From Eimeria necatrix (lineage: Eukaryota; Apicomplexa; Conoidasida; Eucoccidiorida; Eimeriidae), in the NCBI RefSeq assembly GCF_000499385.1, contig NW_013654516.1:1-21067 (forward strand): a stretch of DNA of 21,067 nt. The letters are read 5' to 3'. Below are positions 1 through 9,970 of this stretch, in pieces; within the stretch, counting starts at the first letter, position 1, and every line of letters starts with the position of its first letter. Below the pieces are notes generated by a model. The model saw only the letters and a list, made by a program, of their open reading frames with translations, did not search any database and was not told the DNA's origin. The translations under genes were made by a program, and so were the position numbers.

Positions 1-76
1 CGTCTGCCACAGTGGGCTTCAGAGTCGCGTGGCGATGATGGGCTGGCGTCCCGCTCGGCTTTTTGTTGACTGACAT
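1..76 (-). CDS. LTR retrotransposon Gag, N-terminal fragment (left copy, cut by window edge)
   Basis: The ATG is at 76-74 on the minus strand and the frame stays open to the window edge (25 codons). The peptide starts MSVNKKPSGTPAHHRH and matches the N-terminus of the plus-strand Gag ORF at 20294, with two differences (Pro to Leu at residue 19, Glu to Asp at residue 25). It lies 157 bp inside the left LTR, as expected for the first ORF of an LTR element read leftwards. The rest of the element lies outside the window, so it cannot be said whether this copy is intact. Confidence 0.75.
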   Translation of the reverse strand, partial: MSVNKKPSGTPAHHRHATLKPTVAD

Positions 77-233
77 TGTAGAAGTCTCCTGCGGTGTGGG
101 GCCGATAACGCGTCCGTTGCGGAGATGCATCCCTTACCGAGCGAAGATATCTAGGTGAGCATCATTGAAACATAGTATTTCTACTCCCAACTCCGGAAAG
201 AACAAAGATTTCATTCCCGGAACAGCCCGCAAA
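77..233 (-). other. Retrotransposon 5' leader with candidate primer-binding site (left copy)
   Basis: This is the untranslated stretch between the left LTR end (234) and the gag ATG (76). It matches 20138-20293 closely by eye, with roughly ten differences and a one-base indel just after the LTR. Directly after the LTR the minus strand reads TTTGCGGGCTG where the right copy has TTTGGGGGCTG. The TGG expected at the start of a primer-binding site is therefore damaged here, which suggests the left copy is the more decayed one. Confidence 0.55.
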
Positions 234-653
234 TGTAGTGCACAGCGCCTACTGCTGCGACTACGCTGCTACCTGCCCCCTCTAGTAGGGACCTACGATG
301 ACTGTCTACCTTCGGCGCATTTCCTTTAAACAATAATTCAAATATTACGAAATACATTTATTCATAGTTTTTCAAAATCTATTGTCCTCAAAATCCCCCC
401 CACTTGGGGTTCTCGCCTCCTAGATCCTGTGGGGAGGAGGTCTGCACCGGCGCCGGCGCTATTGCCAGCCCCAATCTCCGGCTATTTACAGGCACGTCTA
501 GTGTATACACGCTAATTCGCCGACAAGTTGCCTTACTTCGATCCAAGTAAGAGGGTCCTGTCCTCGTTCAGTATTGTGACATCCAATTAGGTCACCAGCT
601 AGTTATCTTCTATAGGTCACCAGCAAGCCCTATTGTAGTGCCTGTGCACTACA
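234..653 (-). repeat. Long terminal repeat, left retrotransposon copy (420 bp)
   Basis: This is a 420-bp LTR in minus orientation. It is exactly as long as the right copy at 19718-20137, and I count about 11 mismatches (about 97% identity). On its own strand it begins TGTAGTGCACAG and ends CTGTGCACTACA, a perfect 12-bp terminal inverted repeat that includes the canonical TG...CA ends. GCACTACA also occurs straight after the first 12 bases. Inside are an AATAAA signal (complement of 357-362), the palindrome GTGTATACAC (501-510), and a direct repeat of GGTCACCAGC near the outer end. The element continues into gag at 76, so this is a 5' LTR and not a solo LTR. The 3' LTR and target-site duplication are outside the window. 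Confidence 0.9.
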
Positions 654-1599
654 TCTTTCCTGCACGCTACTCTTTTGCCTTTACAGCAAACAGTGAACTC
701 ATTGCGTCGCGGCAATTCGCCGAGCAGACCACTGCTTCAAAAGCAGCTCCAGCTCCATTCGGCGACCTTCGGTGTTCTTCATAAGAGTAAGCTCGCTCTT
801 CTGCTTATTGGAGAGAGCATGCAGCCGAGATAGGTTCGCTCTCATTCTAAGTCCTTTTCATGTTCAGCGCAAATGGCTCTCATGCTAATACTTCGTCGAT
901 GCTAATACTTCGTTGCTCTCTTTTCAGATTGTTCACGTGAACACTTCAAGGCCCATTTCAAACGTGCCTCACCAGAGCTTTCTGTTTTCGCACTCTGGCA
1001 GCATTGGCTCATGACATCACGCCGTGCAGCCATGTCCACGAACGCCTTACAGTCGTGTCCACGTAGATGGAAGGCAAGCGCACGTGTTCTTGGCACGCTG
1101 CAAAATATCCCTCCACTCTCATTTGCCGATTCAATACACAATTGCTCGCGCCATCATTGTGCAGTGACTTCGTTTCGAGGTCATCAGTATCGGGGGCCTC
1201 TCGCGCTTATAGTCTTCTTCCTTTGCCCACACGGAAACTGTAGTAGTCGCGGTGGCAAGTTCCACTTCTACTGAGCTCCGCTTCTCTTTTGTAACACGCC
1301 GTGGACGCTGCTGTAGCCCCTAAACAGAAGAGATCCCCCCTGTTGTTATATTATCATCTTCTGCAAGCAGCTGGCGGAGAATTCCATGTCATTCGGCAAA
1401 CAGTAGCCCTCGACCTTTTCGGTGAAGCCTAGAAAGTTCCTGTCCCACAATTCATAGGCTTTGTCGTCCAGAAGCTGCCGTTGTCTGTCCCTCCCCTGAT
1501 ATGTGCGATTGCCGTTGTCTTCTTCACATTACGGTCGTTTTGGGCTACGTAAAGTGGCATAAACTCTAGTGCAGCGGCCTTTACTCTCTCGCCTCTTCA
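654..1599. other. Gene-poor stretch, nothing recognised
   Basis: Only short overlapping ORFs occur here (for example 902-1141 minus and 1011-1274 plus). They lack recognisable motifs, convincing splice structure, or the triplet-rich composition of the two real genes. The one clear structure is a 17-bp tandem duplication at 882-915. Part may belong to the decayed retroelement whose zinc-knuckle relic lies just to the right. Confidence 0.4.
882..915. repeat. 17-bp tandem duplication, two copies
   Basis: ATGCTAATACTTCGTCG at 882-898 is followed at once by ATGCTAATACTTCGTTG at 899-915, with one mismatch. It lies in non-coding DNA. Confidence 0.85.
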
Positions 1600-2030
1600 G
1601 CGTTTCGCCCAATCTGCGGACCTTCAGTTCTTTTGAGGGCCAGTCTTTCCCCAAGTGCCCCTTGCCGTTGCACTCGAAGCACACCATGTCTGCCACGCTA
1701 CCGGTTGCAAGGCGACTTCCGCTGTCACCTTTGCTTGTCTAGATTTGGTTGACCTTTGCGGGTCCATCATGAAGGTAGAGGTCTAAGTTACCCCATAAGT
1801 TCCACCACTATTCTTCTGCTGCTCTCCATGGGCCTTGAACTGCAACAAATTCCACCGGCGATTTCCTTCAGTCCTCTACTCTGACGGTGCCGCCTTTCGT
1901 CAGGACCCTGCAAAGATTGAGCGTTAGATAAGCTACCTAGCTCTCCATGGTCTCCGCTGCAGTGATGCCTTTCCCTCTCGCAACAATCTTCGCAAAGCCA
2001 GTTGAATCTCTCTGGCGGCCTTCTTGCCAC
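1600..2030 (-). pseudogene. Decayed retroelement Gag relic with a CCHC-type zinc knuckle
   Basis: On the minus strand, 1681-1640 reads CFECNGKGHLGKDW. This fits the retroviral/retrotransposon zinc knuckle C-x2-C-x4-H-x4-C, except that the last Cys is Trp (TGG, one base from TGC or TGT). The frame upstream runs through a Ser/Gly-rich linker typical of Gag C-termini. Further upstream (about 2030-1740) it is interrupted by several stops, although other frames remain open over short stretches. The knuckle normally sits near the Gag C-terminus and binds RNA during packaging. The mutated ligand and the stops indicate an old, dead copy. The boundaries are approximate, and I cannot tell whether it belongs to the same family as the flanking elements, because their knuckle regions lie outside the window. 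Confidence 0.55.
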
Positions 2031-3627
2031 TCGTTGGCTGCAATCTGTCGAATAGGCGCCCCAAAGCCGAGACTACAGAGGCGCAGGAGCGCGTATTGCT
2101 TTGGTTTTATTTAGTCGCTCTAGTCCACGCCTGTGTCTTGTCAGGCAATTACTGTGACAAAGTGCTGCATGTCGCAGTGCACCAGTCGATTGAACGAGAA
2201 CCTGTCACCTGTTGGGGAGACCTTTTACTGCGGGTAGGTTTTGATGGCAATGGCGGCCCTTGAATTTCGACTTGAAAGCAGTACTAGCACTGAGTAATTG
2301 CATATAATGCACATATCGCCCTGCTGAATAGGTGATCAGCTACGGTTGATGCACAGGATAGTAGTTCAGCCTGCATGCGGAAAAGCGGAGAGGTCGCCCC
2401 TAAACACGAGCTTAACAGCTGGTGCGGCCACTCTGACTGCAGATCTGATGAGCCGCATTGATCATTCTACTTACTGAGAGACCCAGCGGCATTTCAAAGA
2501 GATGATGCGCTGCTATAGATGTGTTGGGGCGCGGCGAAGCTCCTGAATACCCTCATAGAGCTACTACAAAAAGGGACTACAATAAAGGTGGCACACAACC
2601 CGTATTTTTCTCTCTGATGAGCCTGATCGTGGCTCTGGCGTGCACGCTTTTCCGAATGTGTTGCGCCAAATTATTTTGGAGCTCGTCTCATGCCAAATGT
2701 AATTGCTTATAGGAATCCCGAGAGCAGTTGCATATATGCCAGCACCGTACATTCTTGAAAGATTTTAAGAAGCGTTACTTTGAAGAGGCACGGCATAATA
2801 GGAGACGCCTGCGTGGCAATTTCAAGGCAGGAAGCTGAAATTCGTACGCCTAATTCCCAGAAATTTCTTCTGAAGCTCAACGCTGTACTTCATCTCGCGT
2901 AGTTGGTTGGCCGAAACCATTAGCTACATCCCAAAACACAACAGTCCTCTCCTTTGACTGTTCTGAAAATCAACAGTATCCTTCTAACTCTATTACCGCT
3001 TGGCCCAGACCTTCGTAGGATAAGCTCGACTGAGCCGTTGGTTGCGCAGTAGCACACAGCAGGAGCACCAGGCACAAAGTTACAGGTTTTAAAACTGGGA
3101 AGGCTAAATCCATAGCGAAATAAAAGTGCCCTTGCTGAATTCGCAGATATTCTGGTGCATGTAGTAATATTTGCAGGTTTCAGTATGGCAGGATCCCATC
3201 CTTCTCCAAGCTTGAGCAGATCGTACTGCCCAACTGAAATTTAAGCTCTCTAAGCCTATCAAAAAATCATATTTATATGAACCTTCAAGACAAATTGATT
3301 GTGCTCTAGCGGATGCAATGTTCGCATAACTCAGGTCCGCAAGACACCTGTAGACGAACTGCAGGCTAGGTAGCTTCTTTGTAATTGCCTCCAGAGAAGA
3401 GCAATCAATAAATACCAAGAAAAACTGCTGAATGCTCAGATGAATGTGTTTAGTCACGGGAAAACAGTCATGCTAGTTTTGCAACTCTGGAGAGACAAGC
3501 TGTCCAGAGAACGATGATTGTCGTAGAGCCAACACCCCGCAAGTTCGCCGGGAAGCAAGCGCTGATATTTTGCCATTAAAATATAGTGCTTGCTGAATAA
3601 TCAATTAAAGATGAAATGGACCAGGGG
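2031..3627. other. Gene-poor stretch left of the CLC gene
   Basis: Translations on both strands give only short ORFs without motifs (the longest is 117 codons at 3104-3457, minus). There are no triplet runs, no tRNA-like cloverleaf that I can support, and no clear repeats. The right part should include the promoter of the CLC gene, but I see no recognisable core element. Confidence 0.35.
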
Positions 3628-3726
3628 ATGCTAGCTGTAAATCATAGTACCAAGCAACCTAACATCGCAATACCAACAGCCGCTGCTGCCTCGGCAGCTC
3701 GTCCTCCTGCTCCTGTCGGAGCAGCC
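3628..3726 (+). other. Candidate upstream coding exon of the CLC gene
   Basis: An ATG at 3628 opens a 54-codon frame whose middle is Ala/Pro-rich (for example AAAASAARPPAPVGAA), like exonic sequence of this genome. In-frame GT sites after 3726 (GTAACA) and 3732 (GTAACC) are both in phase 0. A matching phase-0 acceptor ends at 4185 (ACTAAC branch-like sequence, then TTGCTGTAG). From there the frame is open for 22 codons into the ATG at 4252. Splicing 3726 to 4186 would add about 55 residues to the CLC N-terminus. No homology supports this; the evidence is composition, phase and splice-site quality only. Confidence 0.3.
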
Positions 3727-4251
3727 GTAACAGTAACCCGAAGGTTTAAGATTTTATCGTGCATACTAGAAGATATTTCCAAATAAGTAGAAGGAAATTA
3801 AGGCGTAACACTGCTTGGGACAGAGACGACACTTGGGACGAGGGCCGACGGTCGCGGTAACGGCAGCATCTACAGCAGTTGAGGATATTTGATAAAACGC
3901 TAAGGCTGGATACTGCGAGGACAGGATAGCCACATCAGCAGGTGCAGCTTCTGGCGGTAAATTCAACATTTGCGTCTCCGTGGGCCAGTAGTGATCGGCG
4001 ACAGGAGAAGCAGCAAATACGGCGGCAGGTGTCGTCCACGTGGATGGGTTTGCTCTATTAAAGCACTTAGGGCTTTACCTTTCGCCTTGTGAGTAGCTGC
4101 CACCAGCGCTTCCTGCGGCACAAGCCGCGGAAGCAGCAACAGCAGCAAGGATAATATGACCGGCAGCCGAACTAACTTGCTGTAGCAAAGGGACTTTGCG
4201 CTCCAGCAACGAAATGCTGCGTTAGCAAAGCTACCAACAGCGGAAGCAGAG

Positions 4252-7200
4252 ATGAAAGCATCGTCGCAGTGGACTCCAGATGCGGAGTTTCTGCAACAGC
4301 CATCATTTGTCACGGAGAGGCAGGAACAGCAACAACAGGGAGAAAGTCAGGAACTAAGTGAAGGGTGCGGGCTGCTTCAGGAGCAGAAGGAAGAGCAGCA
4401 GCAAAGCGAAAGATTGCTGCTGCCATTCCATAAGGCGCAAGCCGACAAAGTGGAAACAGGGAGCTCAGTAGAGCTACAGCAGCAGCGACAGCCCCTTCAA
4501 GAGCAAGAACAACGACAGCAACATGGAGAGGCACCTCTCTGGGAGTTATTCTTTTCCAGGAGAAGCAACTGGCAGCAGCAGCAGCGCGATATTGGGCAGC
4601 AGCTGCGGCTGCTACTGAGATGTCTTGCCGCTGCTCCTGGCTTTCTGCTGCAGCAGCTGCTGCAGCACCTGCTGCTTCTGCTGCAGCTATTACAGCTCGC
4701 AGCAGCACAAGCAGCAAAACTAAAAATTTGGATTCTTTCAGCAGCTACGGGCATAGCAACAGCTGCAGCTGCGGTGTACATACAACTGAGCTCGGAGGTT
4801 ATTGCAGACTTCCGAACTGGCTTCTGCCATGATTCACTTCTGAAGGCTCATGAGTAAGAACGAGAACAGCTCGTAGCCGTGAAACTTACCTTGGGAATCC
4901 AGGGCCTTGGAAATTTGTGTGTAGCTACAACTCCCTTTTCTGCATTTGAAGGGCTGCAGTCAAATGCTGTAACACCTCATGAGCCAGTGATATCACGCTA
5001 CTGCCACAGCTTCTGCTGCGACTACTGTTTTCAAGTGGATGCCTTGCAGGCGTGCCGAAGGGTTTTGCCGGCGAGGGGCCCTGGCGTTCGTGGAATTCGC
5101 TCATTGGGGCTGAGGGTCTCACAGGAGACTTCGTCAACTTCTTTGGCTTCTTTCTCGTCTCAGTCGGCTCTGCTACTGCTGCTGCTGCTGCTGTAACTGC
5201 CTTCGCACCGCAAGCTGCAGGATCGGGTGAGGGGTAGGGTGTGGCGGTAAACGGAAGAGGTTTAGGATGTAGGGTATGCGGGAAACAGCGGAAGAGTGCG
5301 ATTGATTGACACCTTCTGTGGCTTGTTTGGTACTTCTTTTACCCCTTTTGCTAGCAGAAGTCTTACCTGCTTGTAATTGTTTTGGGGACGACCATTTGTC
5401 CTTGCTTTGCAAATCGTTAACCTTTCCTATTTTCTTCTGCTTGCTCTTTCCACACATGCACTCGCGGGATTTACACCCTTCGCCGCGGCTACGTCCGCCC
5501 ACATCTCTACATCTTTTCAATATTATTTCGTGCCGGATATTCACACCTTCCTTCCTCTTCATTTACTTTTCCGCTTCTTCTTGTATCTTCATGCCTTCTT
5601 ACTGCTGTATCATTCTCTAGTGTCGTGTCACTCCTGGTTACGCAAATATTCTCCCGTTATTGCGTTTTGCTTGCGCTTAAGGCATAGCCGACGCAAAGGT
5701 ATTTATGAGCGGATTTAGAGACAGCAGCTTTCTTTCTCCTCGGGTGTTGGCGGTGAAACTTCTTACCCTATCTCTAGCAGTGGGCAGCGGCCTCTCCTTA
5801 GGCAAAGAAGGGCCCATGGTTCATATTGCCTGCTGTTTGGGATTCCTGCTCCTCAAGACCTGTAGGCGCGCTACAGTGGCGGTTCCTCGGGTATACCGGC
5901 AGGTTAGATCTCGCGTTGCAGGCGTCTGTAGTTCACTATGTCGGCGTGTATCAGCACTCCGGGCTGGCCACATCGTGGCGTCAAATCCAACCACAGCCGC
6001 CGAAGAAGAAAATACAGAAATTGTCAAACTGTGTAGTCTGCCTGCGAGTCCTACGACGGCAACAGGTTTCCCCCTTAAAACTCGGGACCCCGACGAGCCC
6101 CTCAATGCAATTCTTCTTGCAGCATGTGCAGCGGGTAGGAGCATGAACCTTTCACGGGTTTCACCAATGCTACATTGAACCATGTTGACGCCTAGATCCT
6201 TCCAGTTGCGGTTTGAGAATATTTTCCAGAGAGTTAAATGTCTTGAGTACTAGGTTTGAGGGCTGTTCACAGGAGTTGGTTGCGCATTCTCTGCACCCAT
6301 TGGGGGACTCTTGTTTGCTTTTGAAGAAATGGGGGGCGGCCTCGGAGCGGTTGGGCTCAGACCAAGTAAAGAATCATCTGGGGCCCAGAGAACGCTTTGG
6401 ATTTGCTGCTGTTGTTGCGTCGCTGCTGCGATTACAATGCATGCCTTTGGTAGCCTTGATCCTATGGCTGCGACTACACTGTTTCAGTCCACGAGATATA
6501 CCTTGTAAGCAGCGCATCTGAAGACAATAGTTTCGTGGCCAGGCTTGGACTAGCGGTGTTAACACTAGACTATATATGCGCACTGATTGAGGCTGTCTAT
6601 GAACACCAATCACTTCACTCTGACTATTCTGTGGCCTGCCGCAGCACTTACGGATTTTGGGAGCTGATTCCCTTCGCCTGTTTGGGGGTTTTGGGGGGAT
6701 TACTGGGCCCAGTGTTTGTGAGGCTCTGCATGAAATGGTTGCGCATTCACAAGGTGCTGCTGCAAAGTACATGCAGCCCAATCAAAGAGGCTGCAATTGT
6801 CGCGGCTATCTCGGCGGTCACCAACTACTCACTCCCAATGATGAAGCACACCTCAGCGGTCCTTTTGGGTAGGCAGCAGCTGAGTATTCCTAGATTTTGA
6901 TGGGGGGCATGAGAAAGTGAACTGACACACACACATTTCGGAGTAGGGAATCATGGCAAGCCCGCTACTTAAGGCTTGCTCTTCATTGGCTTCATCCTGT
7001 AGTACTTTTAGGGTCTGGGGCATCAATAAGTTGTGATATGTAACTGTTTAAAATTTGGATTTGAACTTTTTTTTCAGAAAATTTGTTTTCGCGGTGCAGT
7101 GCGGACGCATCTGCCGATCCCTTGGACATGTGTGTCCGAGGCACTGCAAGTAGCAGTAGCAACAGCGATGGCAGTAACGGTCAGGGTCCCGCCCTGTCTG

Positions 7201-9438
7201 ACGCGTATCGAGTGGATGGAGCCCTCGCAGTTGAGCTCTGCTGCGTCTTGTTTTTCAAAACCGTGTTGACGATCTTTTCCTTCGGCCTTATGGTGCCAGC
7301 CGGCATCTTTATTCCAGCTCTGACGGTCAGCCGAAATTCACAGGGACTATATGCCATGTGCCTTGGGTTTGCCAGGTGAAGTTGAGGGCTTTGGAAGGCG
7401 ATTGCAGTTGCAGGCAACGTTGGGATAGGTGCCACGCATTTTGAGCCAACTCCTTTCTTTGTTTCGATTTTGTCACCATTTTGAGCCAACTCCTCTCTCG
7501 TCTCGATTTTGTCACCAGGCGTCTCCCTGTGTTTCTGCTTGTTGTGGCGTTGATCCGATTGGCTCTATCAAGTTTTCTTAAATCTACCTGCCTTTCGCTG
7601 CACATATTTTTCGGTCCATTGTGCTGATATGACGGTGGAGCTTGTGGACCGCTAAAGTAGTTTACTTTCAATGAAAATGCAATTGTGTGTATCCAGATAG
7701 GGGCATCATACGGTCGGCTGATGGGTTTGCTGATGCTGCGTTTGCGCCCTCTCTTTTACACGTCATCTCTTTCTGAAACTTTTGCAAGTCCTGGAGCATA
7801 TGCTTTAGTTGGAGCTGTCTCTTTTTTGGGAGGAGTAACGCAAACCAACATAGCCTTGATTGTTATCCTCATAGAAGTCACCAAGACCTCAGCTGCTCTG
7901 GCTCTCCCCTTCCTGCTTTCTCTTGCCATCGCGAAACTCCTCAGTGCCAGGACACAACAAGGGGGGTTTTACGCTGCCTTAATTCGATTTAAAAGGCAAC
8001 CGTACTTCTTCCATGAGACTCAAGTAAGCTACAGGAACAGTGCCATGTGCATTTCCTGGCTGTTGTTCATGTATTCCTGCTACCACCAGGGCGCTCACGT
8101 TGTGAATGTTACCTCTAGCTAAAAATGATACTAATACTGTTGTTGCCCGGTGCTATCTATAGAGACCTTTCCCACTTTTTGCGTTTTACGTATACCTGAT
8201 ATGCAGGTTTGCTTTGACGGCCTGACTGCTGCTGAGGCGATGACAAGGGAACTGCAGGTGCTATCAGTGGAAGAAACTCCCACACTAGCAGGGCTCAAAG
8301 CTCTGGCCGACAAGTACTGCAAAGCACACTCCCCAAGTTGTACATCACAAGGCCGTGGAAAGCATAACAGCCATAAGGTTACGGGATCTGAGAGCATAAC
8401 AGCCATAAGGTTACGGGATCTGAGTTTCGGCCATAGCAGCAGCAACCATGTCCCCGTACTGGCTAGGGATATTATTGTTTGTAGCAGGGACTGCAGTGCC
8501 AGGCTTGCATGGTTGTGTCTGATTCACTGCAGCTGCTCCTTCCACGGATTTCCTGTGGTTTTGTCGCGAAGCAACAAACGCCTCTGCGGTTATCTGCGCG
8601 CGTGGCAGCTGCGTTCGCTGCTGCAGCATCTCTTGCAGCTAAAGCATCCTCTGGTCCACGCGCACACATTGGTTTCTCTTTATGCCTTCCGTTCGATGGC
8701 ATCAGCCAACGCAGGCAACGTATCCCCACACCAACAACAACGAAAGCAACAACAGGAGCAGCACGAGAAGGCCTTGAGGTCCTGTGCCTGTCTCCTTTTC
8801 CTAAGTGAAGATGGGACTCTTCTTCAGTCCATCCCGCTACTACGTTTGGCAGCAGATGGCCATCTGAGAATTCTCACAAGAGCAGTAGCAGCAACAGCCG
8901 GGCAGGCTGCAGATGTACAGGACACGCCAACGTCACAGACAGCAGGAGCAACAACAGTGGGCAGCAGCAGCAGCAAGTATGCTGGGGTAGAAATGGAGAT
9001 GCAACAGTTGGCTTGTGTCTCACACCCATCCGAGTTGGTAACTACAGCAACGGAAACAGACAGAGCTATAGACTCAGTAGCAATAGCAGCGGGGCAGAGC
9101 ACCGCTTCTGGTTTTCAGGTTTGCGTTGACATCTCTGTGCTGGTGGATGAGGAAGTGCTTCAGCTGCCTCCTCACACTCCTCTTCTGCAAGTCTATAGAT
9201 TGTTCGGGTTACTTCATTGCGAGTGAGCCCTAGAAGTTGTTTCTTTTTTGCCGATGATGATTGCTTTCTGCTTCTCCACTCGTCAGTTCGTGCACAGCTC
9301 ACGGGTTCTGCTGTGGTGCGCTTTATCGGCGTGTTCAGGGTTTGTTTGCTATCGCGCTGTGGTGTGTTGGAAGGGCTGATCGGCAAGAAGAGCTTTCTCA
9401 CCGCAATGAGGACCCCACAACTAGATGATTGCTGCTGA
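4252..9438 (+). CDS. CLC-family chloride transporter with CBS domains, nine exons
   Basis: Proposed exons are 4252-4853, 5036-5226, 5682-6134, 6273-6504, 6645-6868, 7078-7325, 7697-8023, 8207-9222 and 9339-9438 (3393 nt, 1130 residues). All introns are GT-AG with matching phases. Residues 1-150 are Gln/Leu-rich low complexity. The membrane domain (about 156-755) carries the family signatures: helix B ending DFRTGFC (about 186-192), GSGIADAK (263-270), GKEGP (305-309, gating Glu307), APIGGLLFAFEE (423-434, proton-pathway Glu434), WELIPFACLGVLGG, GIFIP (643-647) and a permeation-pathway Tyr near 742. CBS1 lies at about 760-895, split by an insert; CBS2 is at about 1062-1125, ending LEGLIGKKSFL. 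Having both glutamates predicts a Cl-/H+ exchanger of intracellular membranes rather than a channel; this is inference from the family. ATG 4252 is the first ATG after an in-frame stop at 4183, but an upstream exon is possible. The protein exceeds the usual 700-900 residues because of low-complexity inserts. Confidence 0.88.
4320..4725 (+). repeat. CAG/CTG triplet-rich low-complexity tract in CLC exon 1
   Basis: Interrupted runs of CAG, CAA, CTG and GCA encode poly-Gln, then poly-Leu, then Ala-rich stretches in the CLC frame. The other five frames are also largely open here, which creates long spurious ORFs on both strands. Such homopolymeric amino-acid tracts are characteristic of Eimeria coding sequence. 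Confidence 0.8.
5174..5195 (+). repeat. Short (CTG)n/(GCT)n run coding poly-Ala
   Basis: A pure triplet run lies in CLC exon 2. It codes five consecutive Ala in an Ala-rich membrane helix just before the GSGIA motif. Length variation between isolates is likely. Confidence 0.7.
7439..7517. repeat. Imperfect 40/39-bp tandem duplication inside a CLC intron
   Basis: Two adjacent copies (7439-7478 and 7479-7517) both start TTTTGAGCCAACTCC and end CGATTTTGTCACCA, with a few differences between. They lie in the 371-bp intron 7326-7696. Being intronic, the duplication does not affect the protein frame. Confidence 0.85.
8361..8424. repeat. Perfect 32-bp tandem duplication within the CBS1 coding region
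   Basis: Two identical adjacent 32-bp copies lie at 8361-8392 and 8393-8424, beginning AGCATAACAGCC. Because 32 is not a multiple of three, the copies are read in different frames in the open exon. They fall in the segment of about 70 residues that separates the two halves of CBS1, where most CLC proteins have only a few residues. Either this segment is an unrecognised intron (there is a good acceptor at 8532, TGATTCACTGCAG) or it is a coding insert. Confidence 0.9.
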
Positions 9439-9801
9439 CAATTAAGCTTCTGCTCGTAGTGATGAATCTTGCCTATGCGCTTGCTCTCACGGAAGATTGA
9501 AAAAGAGTTTTAGGCGACTTAGGAGCTTTCAACGCTAAGCGAAAGGGGGAGTTGCCATGAGAGCTTATGAGCGGAAGAGGCATTCGCTGACCTGCCTTTG
9601 GGTGTATTCTTACTATAGGAAGTCATTTTTCGTGCAGTTCCGTTGCACGCGTCATGAGGTGCACGTTTTTAATTTATGTATGCAGAAACATGAGAAGCAG
9701 CATGCGTAAATAGCATTTTGCTATGTAAATAGTACTGCCGTTCCGTTTTTTGTTTATTTGGCCTAGCTTGGAGAGGTAGAATTAATGCGTTAACTGTGGC
9801 T

Positions 9802-9843
9802 GTGTGGAGGCAAATGCGCTACGTGTAGAGGCAAATGCGCTAC
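9802..9843. repeat. 21-bp tandem duplication, two copies
   Basis: The copies are 9802-9822 and 9823-9843, sharing GAGGCAAATGCGCTAC with one mismatch (GTGTGG versus GTGTAG at the start). Confidence 0.85.
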
Positions 9844-9936
9844 TTTCTGGTGCAGTGCCTACGTTAAGTACTTCTTCACCTATATCTAGCCTTAACTTAG
9901 AACTAAACGCAAACTGCAAGTCGCAATCCGTTGTAA

Positions 9937-9970
9937 TAGCCGAGATAAGCGACTAGCCGAGACAAGTGAC
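9937..9970. repeat. 17-bp tandem duplication, two copies
   Basis: TAGCCGAGATAAGCGAC at 9937-9953 is followed directly by TAGCCGAGACAAGTGAC at 9954-9970, with two mismatches. Confidence 0.85.

Noticed and set aside
234..653. Solo LTR
   Set aside because: The leader and gag N-terminus follow directly, as in the right copy, so it is the 5' LTR of a longer element.
4310..4781. Long minus-strand ORFs (135 and 94 codons) rich in Ala, Ser and Cys opposite CLC exon 1
   Set aside because: They are shadows of CAG/CTG runs, which are open in all frames; the plus strand carries the helix B signature of the CLC family.
5229..5275. Telomere-like TTTAGGG-type repeats
   Set aside because: Only scattered GTTTAGGA and GTAGGGT near-matches within a CLC intron; no tandem array.
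8977..9119. A further intron in CLC exon 8 (GTATGC donor, GGTTTTCAG acceptor)
   Set aside because: The donor is phase 2 and the acceptor phase 0, so removal would break the frame before CBS2, which is read correctly without it.
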